64,000 bases of DNA from Salipaludibacillus sp. CUR1 (GTDB lineage: Bacteria > Bacillota > Bacilli > Bacillales > Salisediminibacteriaceae), in NCBI RefSeq assembly GCF_021028955.1, contig NZ_JAIWPE010000057.1, positions 1-64,000 on the forward strand. The letters run 5' to 3'. Shown piece after piece: positions 1 to 8,357 of this stretch. A program made the position numbers and the translations under genes. Positions within the stretch are counted from its first letter, which is position 1; each line of letters opens with the position of its first letter. The notes under the pieces are model-generated. The model did no database searches and was not told where the DNA came from. It worked only from the letters and a program-made list of their open reading frames with translations.

Positions 1-19
1 GGATCAAACTCTCCATAAA
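1..19 (-). rRNA. rrs: 16S rRNA, 5' end only (partial at window edge)
   Basis: Read on the minus strand, the first 19 bases are the start of a bacterial 16S rRNA (TTTATGGAGAGTTTGATCC, which continues in known genes as TGGCTCAG). The gene runs off the left edge. The upstream rrn leader signature and two promoters in the same orientation support the call, so an rrn operon is transcribed leftward from here. Confidence 0.9.
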
Positions 20-98
20 AGAGTTCGATGTCTCTGACATCAAAATAAAAATAATTCATTGACGGGATATTTAAATATCCCTCTTCGCTTGGCTTTTT

Positions 99-117
99 GT
101 TTAGTTTTCAAAGGTCA
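99..117 (-). promoter_or_regulatory. rrn leader boxA-like antitermination motif
   Basis: The minus strand carries GACCTTTGAAAACTAAACA between the promoters and the 16S start. This string is characteristic of Bacillus rrn leaders and contains a boxA-like element of the type bound by NusB/NusE. The motif is seen directly; antitermination is established for the family. Confidence 0.7.
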
Positions 118-154
118 AAAAATGTTGTTTTTGTCGTTTTTTAGCGACTTTTTA

Positions 155-183
155 ATCATAACATTTCATCATTCCGCCGTCAA
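155..183 (-). promoter_or_regulatory. rrn promoter P2 (proximal)
   Basis: On the minus strand, TTGACG (178-183) and TATGAT (155-160) are separated by exactly 17 bp. This is the promoter nearer to 16S, with a predicted start near 148. Confidence 0.75.
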
Positions 184-323
184 CAACTTTTTTAATGTTT
201 TTTGCCGGCTTGGTTGCCGCCCTCAACGGCGACAAGTAATAATATATCAAAATAACAATCGGGATGCAATAGTTTTTTTGATTTTTTTATATTTTTTAAT
301 TTTTTCCCTTTGCGACTTGATCT

Positions 324-352
324 ATTATATTGACCTTTTCTCAATAGGTCAA
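324..352 (-). promoter_or_regulatory. rrn promoter P1 (distal)
   Basis: On the minus strand, TTGACC (347-352) and a perfect TATAAT (324-329) are separated by 17 bp. With P2 this forms the tandem pair typical of Bacillus rrn operons, where the start-site nucleotide couples output to GTP and ppGpp (established for the family). An open reading frame across 59-355 is the leader read on the wrong strand. Confidence 0.8.
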
Positions 353-475
353 TAGCAAATATATATTTTTAAGTAAGAAACTTTAAGCGCTCGAATAGAA
401 GCTTATCGCCCGGACGGAAGCTATAAAGCTTTGTTGTATTCTACTCCTTTCACGATCACTCTTTTATAAGGTTAA

Positions 476-656
476 AATAGAGGCTAAGCAACCCACAGGC
501 ATAAGAGCAACATAAGTAACAGGAACTTCAGCTAACTACGCCGCAGCTGATGAAAAGCCCCTGGGCAGGCTTCCACCTGACAGTTATTAAAAGACATCCG
601 AACAACATAGTGTCCGGATGTCTTTCAAAAATCTATTCTTTTATCTCAGTCTCTTC
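476..656. repeat. decayed copy D of the interspersed hairpin element
   Basis: The segment carries the family core in degenerate form (an AAGCCCCTGGGCA block at 556-568), then a hairpin (591-624), then the terminal motif CTATTCTTTTATCTCAGTCTCTT. The left end AGAGGCTAAG partly pairs with the right end. The 361-475 stretch before it holds nothing I can identify. The copy separates the rrn promoters from the next gene and its hairpin could end transcription from either side. Confidence 0.55.
591..624. terminator. hairpin inside repeat copy D
   Basis: An inverted repeat of AAGACATCCG... with ...CGGATGTCTT has a short loop. The base of the stem is A/T rich, so it may act as a terminator for the leftward gene at 724-1620. 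Confidence 0.5.
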
Positions 657-723
657 CAGCATCTCAAATATATTCGATTCCATTCTAATTAGTTCTTGAT
701 AACTCTTTCCCGTTTTAGTCTCA

Positions 724-1620
724 TCACTCATAGTGGTCCCAGGAAGGAAGAGGATCGACATCAAAATAATCAGCAAAATCCCAGTCATAAAAAGAGACTA
801 AACTTTTCTTTAAACCAGATGGTAAATTAAAATTTTCGGCGCTCCTTTTATTCTCTGATAAAAATAATTCAGATTTTGGAATAAGTTTATAGGGATAGCT
901 CCCCTCCTTTGGAATAACCGCAAAAGCTTTTTCAAAAGGATCCTGTTCATAGGAAACAGGGATTTTAATATTTTCTTTTTCATTTAATTGAGCAGCAGGA
1001 AGTAAACAGATTGAGCGTATGGATTGAATTGTCCTCTCGTCTGATCTTTCGGATAAAGCCAGCCAGTGATAAGGGCGGAAGCCAGACTGGAAAATATTAT
1101 AAATTGCAGTGATCTCTTTCTTAGTTAAGCCTGTTATTTCTTTCACTCTTTCTAAATTATAAGTTTTTATCATTTCTTTAAAAGTAAAGAAAGGTTTATC
1201 ATGTTCACTGACAAAAGCAGGAATCAGCCCTTTTCTGTTGAATACTTCATTCATATATCCTAAAGCAAGAGCACCTTCCGTATGTTTCTTAATAAAGTAT
1301 TCATGAACACCCGGTTCTCCAAAGCTGCTGTTTACGCCGCAATTAATAAGATGGATAGTCTTGCTGTTCTTTCGCCAGACGTTTACCTTATTTTGAAGGG
1401 ATTTAGAAAAGGATTGATCACTGTACCATATAATTATATTCTGCGCTTCATGCACAGGCATAATTGAAGAGTTTTCAGGATAAATAGCCTGAAGAATTTT
1501 TTCCGGCAACAACTCTGGTTTCAAATTCTTATTATCTATCATGTCACTGGATGTCATTTCTTTTAAGGAATAATGCTGCACTTCTTCAACGAGATGATTG
1601 TTTTTCATTTGAGTAATCAT
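724..1620 (-). CDS. stand-alone molybdopterin-oxidoreductase-like fragment protein, function unknown
   Basis: A 298-aa protein starting at the ATG (1620) five bases after GGAGG; the GTG one codon upstream is too close. Residues about 90-215 read like the middle of a formate-dehydrogenase-type molybdopterin oxidoreductase: HTEGALALGYMNEVF (about 114-128), VKEITGLTKKEI (about 160-171), then a run resembling the segment around the GLQHHxNGG region of those enzymes. The N-terminal Fe-S domain and the Cys/Sec/Ser metal ligand are absent, and so is the C-terminal domain. It is therefore probably not a catalytic enzyme by itself; it may be a remnant or a repurposed domain. It sits beside bioY, where B. 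subtilis has the molybdoenzyme gene yuiH, but it is not obviously YuiH. The family assignment rests on motif resemblance alone. Confidence 0.55.
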   Translation of the reverse strand: MITQMKNNHLVEEVQHYSLKEMTSSDMIDNKNLKPELLPEKILQAIYPENSSIMPVHEAQNIIIWYSDQSFSKSLQNKVNVWRKNSKTIHLINCGVNSSFGEPGVHEYFIKKHTEGALALGYMNEVFNRKGLIPAFVSEHDKPFFTFKEMIKTYNLERVKEITGLTKKEITAIYNIFQSGFRPYHWLALSERSDERTIQSIRSICLLPAAQLNEKENIKIPVSYEQDPFEKAFAVIPKEGSYPYKLIPKSELFLSENKRSAENFNLPSGLKKSLVSFYDWDFADYFDVDPLPSWDHYE

Positions 1621-1666
1621 CACGGCCTCCTTTCAGGACTTTCTGTACCTTTAGTATTAAGCAATT

Positions 1667-1684
1667 AATGAATAGGTATTCATT
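1667..1684. promoter_or_regulatory. palindromic operator-like site before the 724-1620 gene
   Basis: AATGAATA-GG-TATTCATT is a perfect 8-2-8 palindrome. A TATAAT on the minus strand at 1690-1695 would start transcription close to it, so a repressor bound here would block the start. It resembles the FadR box at 61962 only partially (12 of 16 specified bases). The palindrome is seen; its role is inferred. Confidence 0.4.
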
Positions 1685-1785
1685 TGTTAATTATATTAGC
1701 ACATATTTTCGCGTTGAAACGGAGATGAAATGACAAGTATGTGAAAACTTTAACTTTCCCGATTGTTAACTATTAAAATAATACG

Positions 1786-1814
1786 TTGACATTAAACATT
1801 AGCCTTCGTATGAT
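1786..1814 (+). promoter_or_regulatory. bioY promoter
   Basis: TTGACA (1786-1791) and TATGAT (1809-1814) with a 17-bp spacer lie upstream of bioY. The BirA-type operator begins one base after the -10 box, which suits repression at the start site. Confidence 0.75.
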
Positions 1815-1847
1815 AATGTTAACCATATTTTGATAAAAGTTAACATT
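1815..1847. promoter_or_regulatory. BirA (biotin repressor) operator
   Basis: AATGTTAAC (1815-1823) and GTTAACATT (1839-1847) form a perfect inverted repeat with a 15-bp spacer. This matches the BirA operator layout of Gram-positive bacteria (GTTAAC half sites about 15 bp apart) and sits directly before a biotin transporter gene. Confidence 0.85.
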
Positions 1848-1862
1848 ACAAGGGGGATGTTT

Positions 1863-2453
1863 ATGTCAGACAAAAAGCAATTTCAAATAGTGGATTTAAC
1901 AAAAGGGGCCGTATTTATCGCACTAATGGCAATAGGGGCAAACTTAGCCGCTTTTATACCACTCGGTCCTGTGCCATTAACTTTCCAAACAGTGGTAGCT
2001 ATATTAGCCGGTATATTACTGGGAAAAAAATTAGGCGCTTTTTCCATGATCGGGTATTTATTAGTAGGGTTTATAGGGGTTCCTGTTCTTGCAGGCTTTA
2101 GCGGCGGTTTTCATGTTATTGCATCTCCAACTCTAGGCTTTTTGATTTCTTTTGTAGTTCTTGCCTTTGCAGCCGGCGCTATAATTGAGAAATCTCCAAG
2201 GCCTACATTGCTGACATTTTTTATGGCAAGTTATGCAGGGCTGATTATTAACTATCTTATCGGCGTTCCTTATTTATACTTCCATAGTAACTTCATTCTA
2301 GGTTTAGACGGGGTACAGCTGCTTCCTATAGCGGCAGGTATGACCCCATTCTTTATTAAAGATTTAGTTTTGGCGACCTTCACTGCTATACTTGCTCCAC
2401 AACTGCTGAAAGCAGTTAACCGTCAACCTCATCAGATGAAAGCCGCTTCTTAA
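1863..2453 (+). CDS. bioY: biotin transporter BioY (ECF S component)
   Basis: A hydrophobic protein of 196 aa when started at the ATG at 1863, six bases after AAGGGGG; an ATG at 1857 touches the ribosome binding site, and a further upstream extension would overlap the operator. The conserved BioY stretch is visible: GPVPLTFQ, LAGILLGKKLG, then GVPVLAGFSGG. BioY is the membrane substrate-binding subunit that captures biotin; some BioY proteins work alone and others with the EcfAA'T module, which is not present in this window. The BirA operator directly upstream indicates repression by biotin. The position next to yuiF matches B. subtilis, where this gene is yuiG/bioYB. Confidence 0.93.
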   Translation: MSDKKQFQIVDLTKGAVFIALMAIGANLAAFIPLGPVPLTFQTVVAILAGILLGKKLGAFSMIGYLLVGFIGVPVLAGFSGGFHVIASPTLGFLISFVVLAFAAGAIIEKSPRPTLLTFFMASYAGLIINYLIGVPYLYFHSNFILGLDGVQLLPIAAGMTPFFIKDLVLATFTAILAPQLLKAVNRQPHQMKAAS

Positions 2454-2460
2454 TACATCA

Positions 2461-2502
2461 AAAAGAGTGAATGCCGCTTATAAAGCAGGCATTCACTCTT
2501 TT
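2461..2502. terminator. bidirectional terminator between bioY and yuiF
   Basis: The stem AAAAGAGTGAATGCC pairs with GGCATTCACTCTTTT around a 12-nt loop. T-runs occur on both strands and the flanking genes converge. Confidence 0.85.
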
Positions 2503-2526
2503 GTAGTGAGGAGAAAACTCGTATAT

Positions 2527-3870
2527 CTATAAAATCATCGCTGCGATCCAGCCGAAAATTATTAATGGGATATTAAAATGAAGGAATGTCGGTACACAAG
2601 TGTCCCAAATATGATTATGCTGGCTGTCTGCATTCAGTCCTGCTGACGGTCCAAGGGTACTGTCTGAGGCAGGTGACCCTGCATCCCCTAAAGCCCCGGC
2701 AGTCCCAATCAAAGCTATTGTAGCCATTGGTGATAAACCGATAGCGGCAGCAAGAGGAACATAGATTGCCGCAATAATAGGAATAGTAGCAAACGATGAA
2801 CCGATCCCCATTGTGATAAATAAACCAATTATAAGCATTAAAATCGCTGCCAGACCGTGATTATTCCCGATCCATCCTGAAGTGGCTTCCACAAGCAAGT
2901 CCACATGACCTGTTTCCCTGATTACTTCAGCAAAACCTCCAGCAGCAATCATGACAAACCCTATAAATGCCAGCATTTTCATCCCATTTGTTAACAATTG
3001 CTCGGATTGGGAAATGCTAAGCTTCTTCCTGACATGAAGGTAGCCGAAATACAGGTATAAAATAATTAATCCTGTCAGGGCTCCAAATATCATAGAATCC
3101 GTCATCAACTGAGAGTAAAGAACAACTATAATTGCAAGTAAGCCTACAGCTATTCCCGCACCTGTATAATCATATTGATCTGACTCTTCCGCAGCAGTCA
3201 GCTCTACGTCTTCGTAATTTCGTTCTTTACGGTAAGTAACAAAAATGGCAACCAGCAAACCAAGAAGCATTCCTGCTACAGGAAGCATAAGCGCCTGCGG
3301 AATCATTGCCATCTCAACCTGCATACCACTCTCTTCCATGTTCGTTGCAACAATATCATGAAATATTAAACCGTATCCTGCTGGAATAAGAATGTAAGGA
3401 GCTTTCAATCCGAACGTTAAAGCTGTCGCGGCAGCCCGGCGGTCCATTCTTAGTTCGTTAAAGACTTTAAGCAGGGGTGGAATAAAAATAGGTATAAAAG
3501 CAATATGGACAGGAACGAGATTTTGAGAAAATGAAGCAATAATCGTGATAATAAACAAAAGTAAAACTTTGGTCAACGTTTTTTTCCGGGCTTCACCTTC
3601 GCGTCCCACAATTTTTATTGCAGCTTTCACCATAAGATTAGGCAAGCCAGTATAACTGATCCCCACAGCAAAAGCACCGAGCATCGCATAACTTAGTGCG
3701 ACAGTTACATTAGAGTCCAGTCCGCCAGTAAAAATTTCAATTGTCTCTGTAATGGAAAAACCAGCGGCAAGCCCTCCGGCCATTGCACCAGTGATGAGTG
3801 CAATAACGACATGGATTCTCATTAAACTTAAACCGATCATAACTAATACAGCTATAATGACAGCATTCAT
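2527..3870 (-). CDS. yuiF: YuiF-family amino-acid/Na+:H+ antiporter-type permease
   Basis: A 447-aa integral membrane protein with about 11-12 hydrophobic segments. It resembles the YuiF branch of the NhaC/ion-transporter superfamily: a long N-terminal helix pair, an internal loop with FSQNLVPVHIAFIPIF, and a C-terminal DAGSPASDSTLGPSAGLN segment. The substrate is not readable from sequence; annotations range from Na+/H+ exchange to amino-acid export. Start ATG follows AAAGGGG. It converges on bioY with a shared terminator, as in the B. subtilis yuiF-yuiG pair. Confidence 0.78.
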   Translation of the reverse strand: MNAVIIAVLVMIGLSLMRIHVVIALITGAMAGGLAAGFSITETIEIFTGGLDSNVTVALSYAMLGAFAVGISYTGLPNLMVKAAIKIVGREGEARKKTLTKVLLLFIITIIASFSQNLVPVHIAFIPIFIPPLLKVFNELRMDRRAAATALTFGLKAPYILIPAGYGLIFHDIVATNMEESGMQVEMAMIPQALMLPVAGMLLGLLVAIFVTYRKERNYEDVELTAAEESDQYDYTGAGIAVGLLAIIVVLYSQLMTDSMIFGALTGLIILYLYFGYLHVRKKLSISQSEQLLTNGMKMLAFIGFVMIAAGGFAEVIRETGHVDLLVEATSGWIGNNHGLAAILMLIIGLFITMGIGSSFATIPIIAAIYVPLAAAIGLSPMATIALIGTAGALGDAGSPASDSTLGPSAGLNADSQHNHIWDTCVPTFLHFNIPLIIFGWIAAMIL

Positions 3871-4000
3871 TGTTTTATCCCCTTTAATTCTTTATTACTT
3901 TATTATGATAAATCGATAACGTGAAAACAGTTATTAATTTAACACCATTCAATACTGCTGTCAATTCAGTTTTGTAAATTAATTATTTTAGAAACCAATA

Positions 4001-4028
4001 AAAAAACCGGGAAAAAATCCCGGCTTTT
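4001..4028 (-). terminator. terminator of the TRAP operon
   Basis: On the minus strand GCCGGGA-loop-TCCCGGT is followed by a run of seven T, 13 bases after the dctP-like stop codon. Confidence 0.85.
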
Positions 4029-4040
4029 GCGATATCTTAA

Positions 4041-5144
4041 TTAGTTGCCCTGAGCTTCTTCAATTTCGTCAATGAGCATGTCAAGAATCATTTCAGCGTC
4101 GTCTCCGCCGTTTTCACGGAAGTAGTCGCGAGCTTCACCAGCAAGCTCACGGAACTCGTCACGCTCTTCTTCAGTAAGCTCAATAACTTCTGTAGGTGTA
4201 TCTGTTGCTTCTTCAATCAGTTCAAGAGCAGCATCATTTTGTTCTTGTTGAATGTCAAATCCTCTGTCTCTCATTTCTTCAATTGCTTCATCAACAATAT
4301 TTTGAGTCGCCTCATCTAATCCCTCATAGAAATCAGGGTTTACTGTGGTCATAGTCACATACATATTGTGGTTTGAAATAGTCAGGTAGTCCTGTACTTC
4401 ATGGAAGTTGGCATCTTCGATAAAGAATAATGGGTTTTCCTGACCCTCAACTGCTCCCTGCTGCAGGCCAGTGTATAATTCACCCCAGCTCATGGCAGTC
4501 GGGTTAGCTCCATAAGCTTCATAAGAACGAAGAATTAAAGGAGATTCCTGTGTTCTCATTTGGAAGCCCTGGAAATCATCCGGAGTCTGTAAAGGAGAGT
4601 TTCCAGTCCACTGCATAGCTCCTTCTGTCCAGAATGCCAACGGCATAATACCTTGATCTTCATATTTTTCGGCTAAATGAGTATTGATTGCTTCACTCTC
4701 ATTTAATACTTGCTGGTTTAACTCCTGGTCATCATCGAAAAGGAATTGGAGAGCAAAAATATTTCCTTCAGGGACCAGTGTACCGGTAAAACCTGGCGAA
4801 ATAATTGCAAATTCAACAATTCCCTGTTGAAGCTGCTCTACCTGGTCTACCTCACTGCCCAGCTCACCAAAGCCGTAAACATCAATAGTAATCTGTCCAT
4901 CAGATTTTTCATTGACGAGTTCTGCAAATTCTTCAGCATATACCATTTGAACCTGGCCTTCTGTTTCTTCAGTAACAAAACGCCATTCCTGAGCCTCTAC
5001 CTGTTCTCCTCCATTGTTGCCGTTGCCATCAGGGTCATTATCTCCTCCGGCGTTGTTTCCATTTTCATTGTTATCCCCACCGCAAGCAGCAAGAACAAGT
5101 CCCAGTGACATGACACTGGCCAATAGACCTTTTTTCTTAATCAT
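4041..5144 (-). CDS. TRAP transporter substrate-binding lipoprotein (DctP/TAXI-like, DctP type)
   Basis: A 367-aa extracytoplasmic solute receptor. A signal peptide ends in lipobox LAAC with Cys21 as the lipid anchor, followed by an Asn/Gly/Asp-rich linker (about 22-48). The mature domain contains FQMRTQES, whose Arg (about 197) corresponds to the residue that salt-bridges the substrate carboxylate in DctP proteins, so the ligand is probably an organic acid. The protein is very acidic. It is last in the operon dctQ-dctM-dctP, 53 bp after the large permease gene and followed by a terminator. The substrate cannot be named. In B. subtilis the comparable position near yuiF holds pepA, so this operon is a local difference. 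Confidence 0.9.
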   Translation of the reverse strand: MIKKKGLLASVMSLGLVLAACGGDNNENGNNAGGDNDPDGNGNNGGEQVEAQEWRFVTEETEGQVQMVYAEEFAELVNEKSDGQITIDVYGFGELGSEVDQVEQLQQGIVEFAIISPGFTGTLVPEGNIFALQFLFDDDQELNQQVLNESEAINTHLAEKYEDQGIMPLAFWTEGAMQWTGNSPLQTPDDFQGFQMRTQESPLILRSYEAYGANPTAMSWGELYTGLQQGAVEGQENPLFFIEDANFHEVQDYLTISNHNMYVTMTTVNPDFYEGLDEATQNIVDEAIEEMRDRGFDIQQEQNDAALELIEEATDTPTEVIELTEEERDEFRELAGEARDYFRENGGDDAEMILDMLIDEIEEAQGN

Positions 5145-5197
5145 ATGTTTATACCCCCAAATTTTTTATTTTAAAGACCTGCACCCTTATTGGAAAC

Positions 5198-6469
5198 TTA
5201 GAAAAGCTTCAGTAAAAAGAGTGAGATGTCTTCAAAAACAATAACTAAAACTGAAACGATAAGAAGCATTACAATATACGGCGGCGTGCCCCGTATAACA
5301 TCAAGATATGATTTATTAAACACCGCACTGGCCGTAAATATATCGACTCCAAACGGCGGCGTAGCAGATCCAAGTGCCGCCTGGAATACAATGACGACTC
5401 CGAGATGAACCGGGTCGATCCCTGCTGTTTCTGCAACAGGGGCAAATATAGGCGTAAGTATCAAAATCACGACAATAGGGTCAACAAACATACAGCCTAC
5501 AAAGAAGAATACCGCCACAATAAATAACACATAAAGAGCTGTCGGATCAGTACCCATAACTGCATCTGTCAGCATTCTTGGAATTCTGGCAAAAGAGATT
5601 ACCCAGGAAAAAGCCTGGCCCCCCGCCACCAGAACGAATACGGCAGAAGTTACGATCCCTGAGGATAACGCAATTCCTGGGATCTGGGATAATTTCAGCG
5701 ACCTGAAAATAAATACTTCAAGAATTAAGGCGTACAAAACAGAAACCCCGGCCGCTTCAGTTGGTGTAAACTGTCCTGTATAAATACCGCCGATAATAAT
5801 AAATGGAAACCCTAACGGAAGCAAAGCTTTGATCGTTACATCTTTACGTTCTTTCCATGACATTTTAGGCGCCAATGGTATGTTGTGTATTTTCGCGTGA
5901 ATATAAGCATATGTTGCAAAAAATAAAAATATAAGTACACCAGGTCCAATACCTGCGATAAACAGATCACCAACAGAGGCATTCGATACCAAAGCATAGA
6001 TGATCATCCCGATACTTGGCGGAATAAGAAGCGCGACATCACTTGAATTAATAATAAGTGCAATAGCGCTGGAATCTTTATAACCGACTTTTAATAATCT
6101 TTCCCGCATCGGTTTACCGATTGCTACCACTGTCGCCTGGGTGGAACCGGAAATTGATCCGAAGAGTGTACAGGCGGCAGCCGTGGTTATAGCATATCCT
6201 CCCCTCAGGTGCCCTACAAAAGATCCTACAAAATCAAGAAGCTTGCGGGACGTTCTCCCAGAGGTCATTATATCTGCGGCAAAAATAAATAAAGGCACCG
6301 CAATAAGTACATATGATGAAATTCCTTCTACCATCTGCTGAACCATGATGGTCGGGTCCATGTCCATAAAGAAAAATAGCATAACAAGCGGCCCGGCAAT
6401 TAAAGGAATCATCATTGGAAAACCCATTAAGAGCAAAATAATCATAATGCCAAGTAGTGTCCAAACCAT
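5198..6469 (-). CDS. TRAP transporter large permease subunit (DctM)
   Basis: A 423-aa membrane protein of about 12 segments with DctM signatures: AADIMTSGRTSRKLLDF near residues 64-80, the GSISGSTQATVVAIG loop (about 108-122), and near the C-terminus GSATPPFGVDIF. DctM forms the transport domain that uses the Na+ gradient to move the substrate delivered by the lipoprotein encoded downstream. The length is typical for the family. It starts at ATG after AGAGGA and lies 55 bp downstream of the small permease gene. Confidence 0.92.
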   Translation of the reverse strand: MVWTLLGIMIILLLMGFPMMIPLIAGPLVMLFFFMDMDPTIMVQQMVEGISSYVLIAVPLFIFAADIMTSGRTSRKLLDFVGSFVGHLRGGYAITTAAACTLFGSISGSTQATVVAIGKPMRERLLKVGYKDSSAIALIINSSDVALLIPPSIGMIIYALVSNASVGDLFIAGIGPGVLIFLFFATYAYIHAKIHNIPLAPKMSWKERKDVTIKALLPLGFPFIIIGGIYTGQFTPTEAAGVSVLYALILEVFIFRSLKLSQIPGIALSSGIVTSAVFVLVAGGQAFSWVISFARIPRMLTDAVMGTDPTALYVLFIVAVFFFVGCMFVDPIVVILILTPIFAPVAETAGIDPVHLGVVIVFQAALGSATPPFGVDIFTASAVFNKSYLDVIRGTPPYIVMLLIVSVLVIVFEDISLFLLKLF

Positions 6470-6524
6470 AGCAGATTCCTCTCAGTCTAATTTTTTTACG
6501 TCTTATAAATATTAAAATTTATTA

Positions 6525-7088
6525 TTACTGTTCATCATAATCCTTTTTATCTTCCGCCAAATAGACTTCTTTATTAGCAATATTCATCCACATATTTCTT
6601 AAAAACTGGATACCGCCAATAAAACAGCCTACAGGAATGGCTACAACCATAAGCCAGAAAGGAAATTCCAAAGCTGCTGTCGTTCTGCCTGTTTCATAAA
6701 TGCCGTAAGTATAAATAGCAGCATAGTAACTGACTATAAAAAGAACCAAAGCTGTTATGAGAGGATTTATAATCGATAATGCTTTCTTTACCGGTTTAGG
6801 AGATAAATCAAAGAACGCCGACATACTTATATGCCGCCCTTTTCTGGCTGCATAACTAATCCCCATGAAGCTGGCTACAATAACTGCAAGCCGGCTGATT
6901 TCTGCTGCGAAATGCCAGCTCGAACCGGTAATCATCCGGGTAAGCACATTTCCAACGGTCATAACTGAAATAACAATAATAGACCAGCTTAGAATAAATT
7001 TTTCCACTGTATGCAAAGTGGCATCAAGGAACTTAAAAACTTTGTTCTGTTTTTTCTTAGATGAACTTTTTGCCTGAGTATTTTCCAA
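6525..7088 (-). CDS. TRAP transporter small permease subunit (DctQ)
   Basis: A 187-aa protein with four hydrophobic segments and a charged N-terminus, typical of DctQ. AARKGRHISMSAFFDL (about 81-96) is the conserved loop of the family. It starts with TTG (7086-7088) behind GGGGGGAG. It is the first gene of the TRAP operon and partners the DctM protein encoded next. Confidence 0.88.
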   Translation of the reverse strand: MENTQAKSSSKKKQNKVFKFLDATLHTVEKFILSWSIIVISVMTVGNVLTRMITGSSWHFAAEISRLAVIVASFMGISYAARKGRHISMSAFFDLSPKPVKKALSIINPLITALVLFIVSYYAAIYTYGIYETGRTTAALEFPFWLMVVAIPVGCFIGGIQFLRNMWMNIANKEVYLAEDKKDYDEQ

Positions 7089-7835
7089 TCTTACTCTCCC
7101 CCCTTTTGTTGTTTAAAAGTTATCCCTATTGTAAAATAAGTATTTTTATAAAAGCTTTGTAATAAATCAACTTAGTATTAGAAGAAATCGGCACGCCAGC
7201 GGGAAAAGCAATGAGTGAATCTCTCATGAATAAACTGCGAGATACTTCGACGCACAGGATACCACCTTGAGTAACCTGAAATCAGCATAATATTAAAAAT
7301 GATGTTTTATTAATAAAACTATTTTAAAACCCTTTCCTTTTTTAAGGACAAAGACGGCTATTAAATAGCTTATAGCAATCCTACTTTATTCACAAAACGG
7401 ATAGTCTGACATATACCTCAAAATAAACCAATGAACAAGGCTCACCTTGTATAACATTAAGACAATGCCATTATTCTCTGCAAACCTCGCTATAAAAGCC
7501 AATTTCGCACAGTTGAGGTTGATATACTATATACCCCGCCCGTAAACTAATTAAACATTCTTTTAGATTTTTGCGGTTTTTTCCCATATTTAATCTGATA
7601 AATAGTCCTGTTTAGGTCATTTTTTATGATTATAATCTTTCTCGTATAAATCCTCAACAGCTTATATGAATGTTGAACTATAAAGCAGTTTTATTAACAT
7701 CCAGCTGACCGGGTTATTAAGCTCCGTTTACATTTATTAATGAAAGGGAAAATATGTGGTATAATAAAGCTCCCCTTAACTTAGAAATTATTTTTGCACT
7801 CATAGAGTTTACTGAAGAAAGGATATCAAAAACAT
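7089..7835. other. intergenic stretch without a recognised gene
   Basis: About 750 bp between the divergent TRAP operon and yuiD. Both strands are rich in stops and I find no ORF with a good ribosome binding site. The segment 7190-7275 is more GC-rich than its surroundings (it includes GCACGCCAGCGGGAAAAGC) and could be a decayed repeat, but I find no second copy here. Confidence 0.5.
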
Positions 7836-8312
7836 ATGGAAGTATTTCATAATTTTCCTTTATGGGCTGCTCTTTTTACGATTGGTTTCGCCCAGTTCAT
7901 TAAAGTTCCGCTTCATTTTATTGCTTCACGCAAGTTTGACTGGACCCTTCTTACAAGTACAGGAGGAATGCCAAGTTCCCACTCAGGTGCCGTAACTGCT
8001 CTTGCTACGGCAATAGCATTGGAATATGGATTAGACTCCTCTCTTTTTGCCATCTCTGCAATTTTAGGGATTATCGTGATGTTCGATGCCACTGGAGTGC
8101 GCCGTCATGCCGGAGAACAGGCTACCGTTGTAAACCGTCTGGTAACAGACTTTAACAAAGCGGTAGCTGAAATGAAGCACTGGCCTGAAAAAAAGGAACA
8201 GGAAAAACGAAAAGAACTAAAAGAATTGCTCGGGCATCAGCCGATTGAAGTATTTTTTGGCGGACTCCTCGGGATTATCCTCGCCATCGCTATGCATGCC
8301 CTAATTTATTAA
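7836..8312 (+). CDS. yuiD: YuiD, divergent PAP2-family (DUF212) membrane protein
   Basis: A 158-aa protein with GGMPSSHSG (about 44-52) and ATGVRRHAGEQA (about 89-100), which keep the SxxH and RxxxxxH layout of acid phosphatase/vanadium-peroxidase relatives. Hydrophobic segments flank a charged KKEQEKRKELKELL region. A lipid phosphatase activity is plausible but unproven. It starts at ATG behind GAAAGGAT. It is part of the conserved yui block and converges on yuiC. Confidence 0.88.
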   Translation: MEVFHNFPLWAALFTIGFAQFIKVPLHFIASRKFDWTLLTSTGGMPSSHSGAVTALATAIALEYGLDSSLFAISAILGIIVMFDATGVRRHAGEQATVVNRLVTDFNKAVAEMKHWPEKKEQEKRKELKELLGHQPIEVFFGGLLGIILAIAMHALIY

Positions 8313-8317
8313 TTGCC

Positions 8318-8355
8318 AAAAAAGTTGCTGACGATTTACCGTCCAGCAACTTTTT
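8318..8355. terminator. bidirectional terminator between yuiD and yuiC
   Basis: AAAAAGTTGCTG pairs with CAGCAACTTTTT around a 14-nt loop. T-runs are present on both strands and the genes converge. Confidence 0.85.
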
Positions 8356-8357
8356 CT

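Noticed and set aside
59-355. 98-codon ORF on the plus strand
   Set aside because: It lies over the rrn leader and both rrn promoters on the opposite strand, is built from low-complexity Phe/Leu codons and has no ribosome binding site.
1667-1684. FadR box before the molybdopterin-like gene
   Set aside because: Only 12 of 16 specified bases match, and the core palindrome differs from the exact site at 61962. Kept as an unassigned palindrome.
4746-5108. 120-codon plus-strand ORF
   Set aside because: Shadow of the TRAP lipoprotein gene, whose own frame has a lipobox and family motifs.
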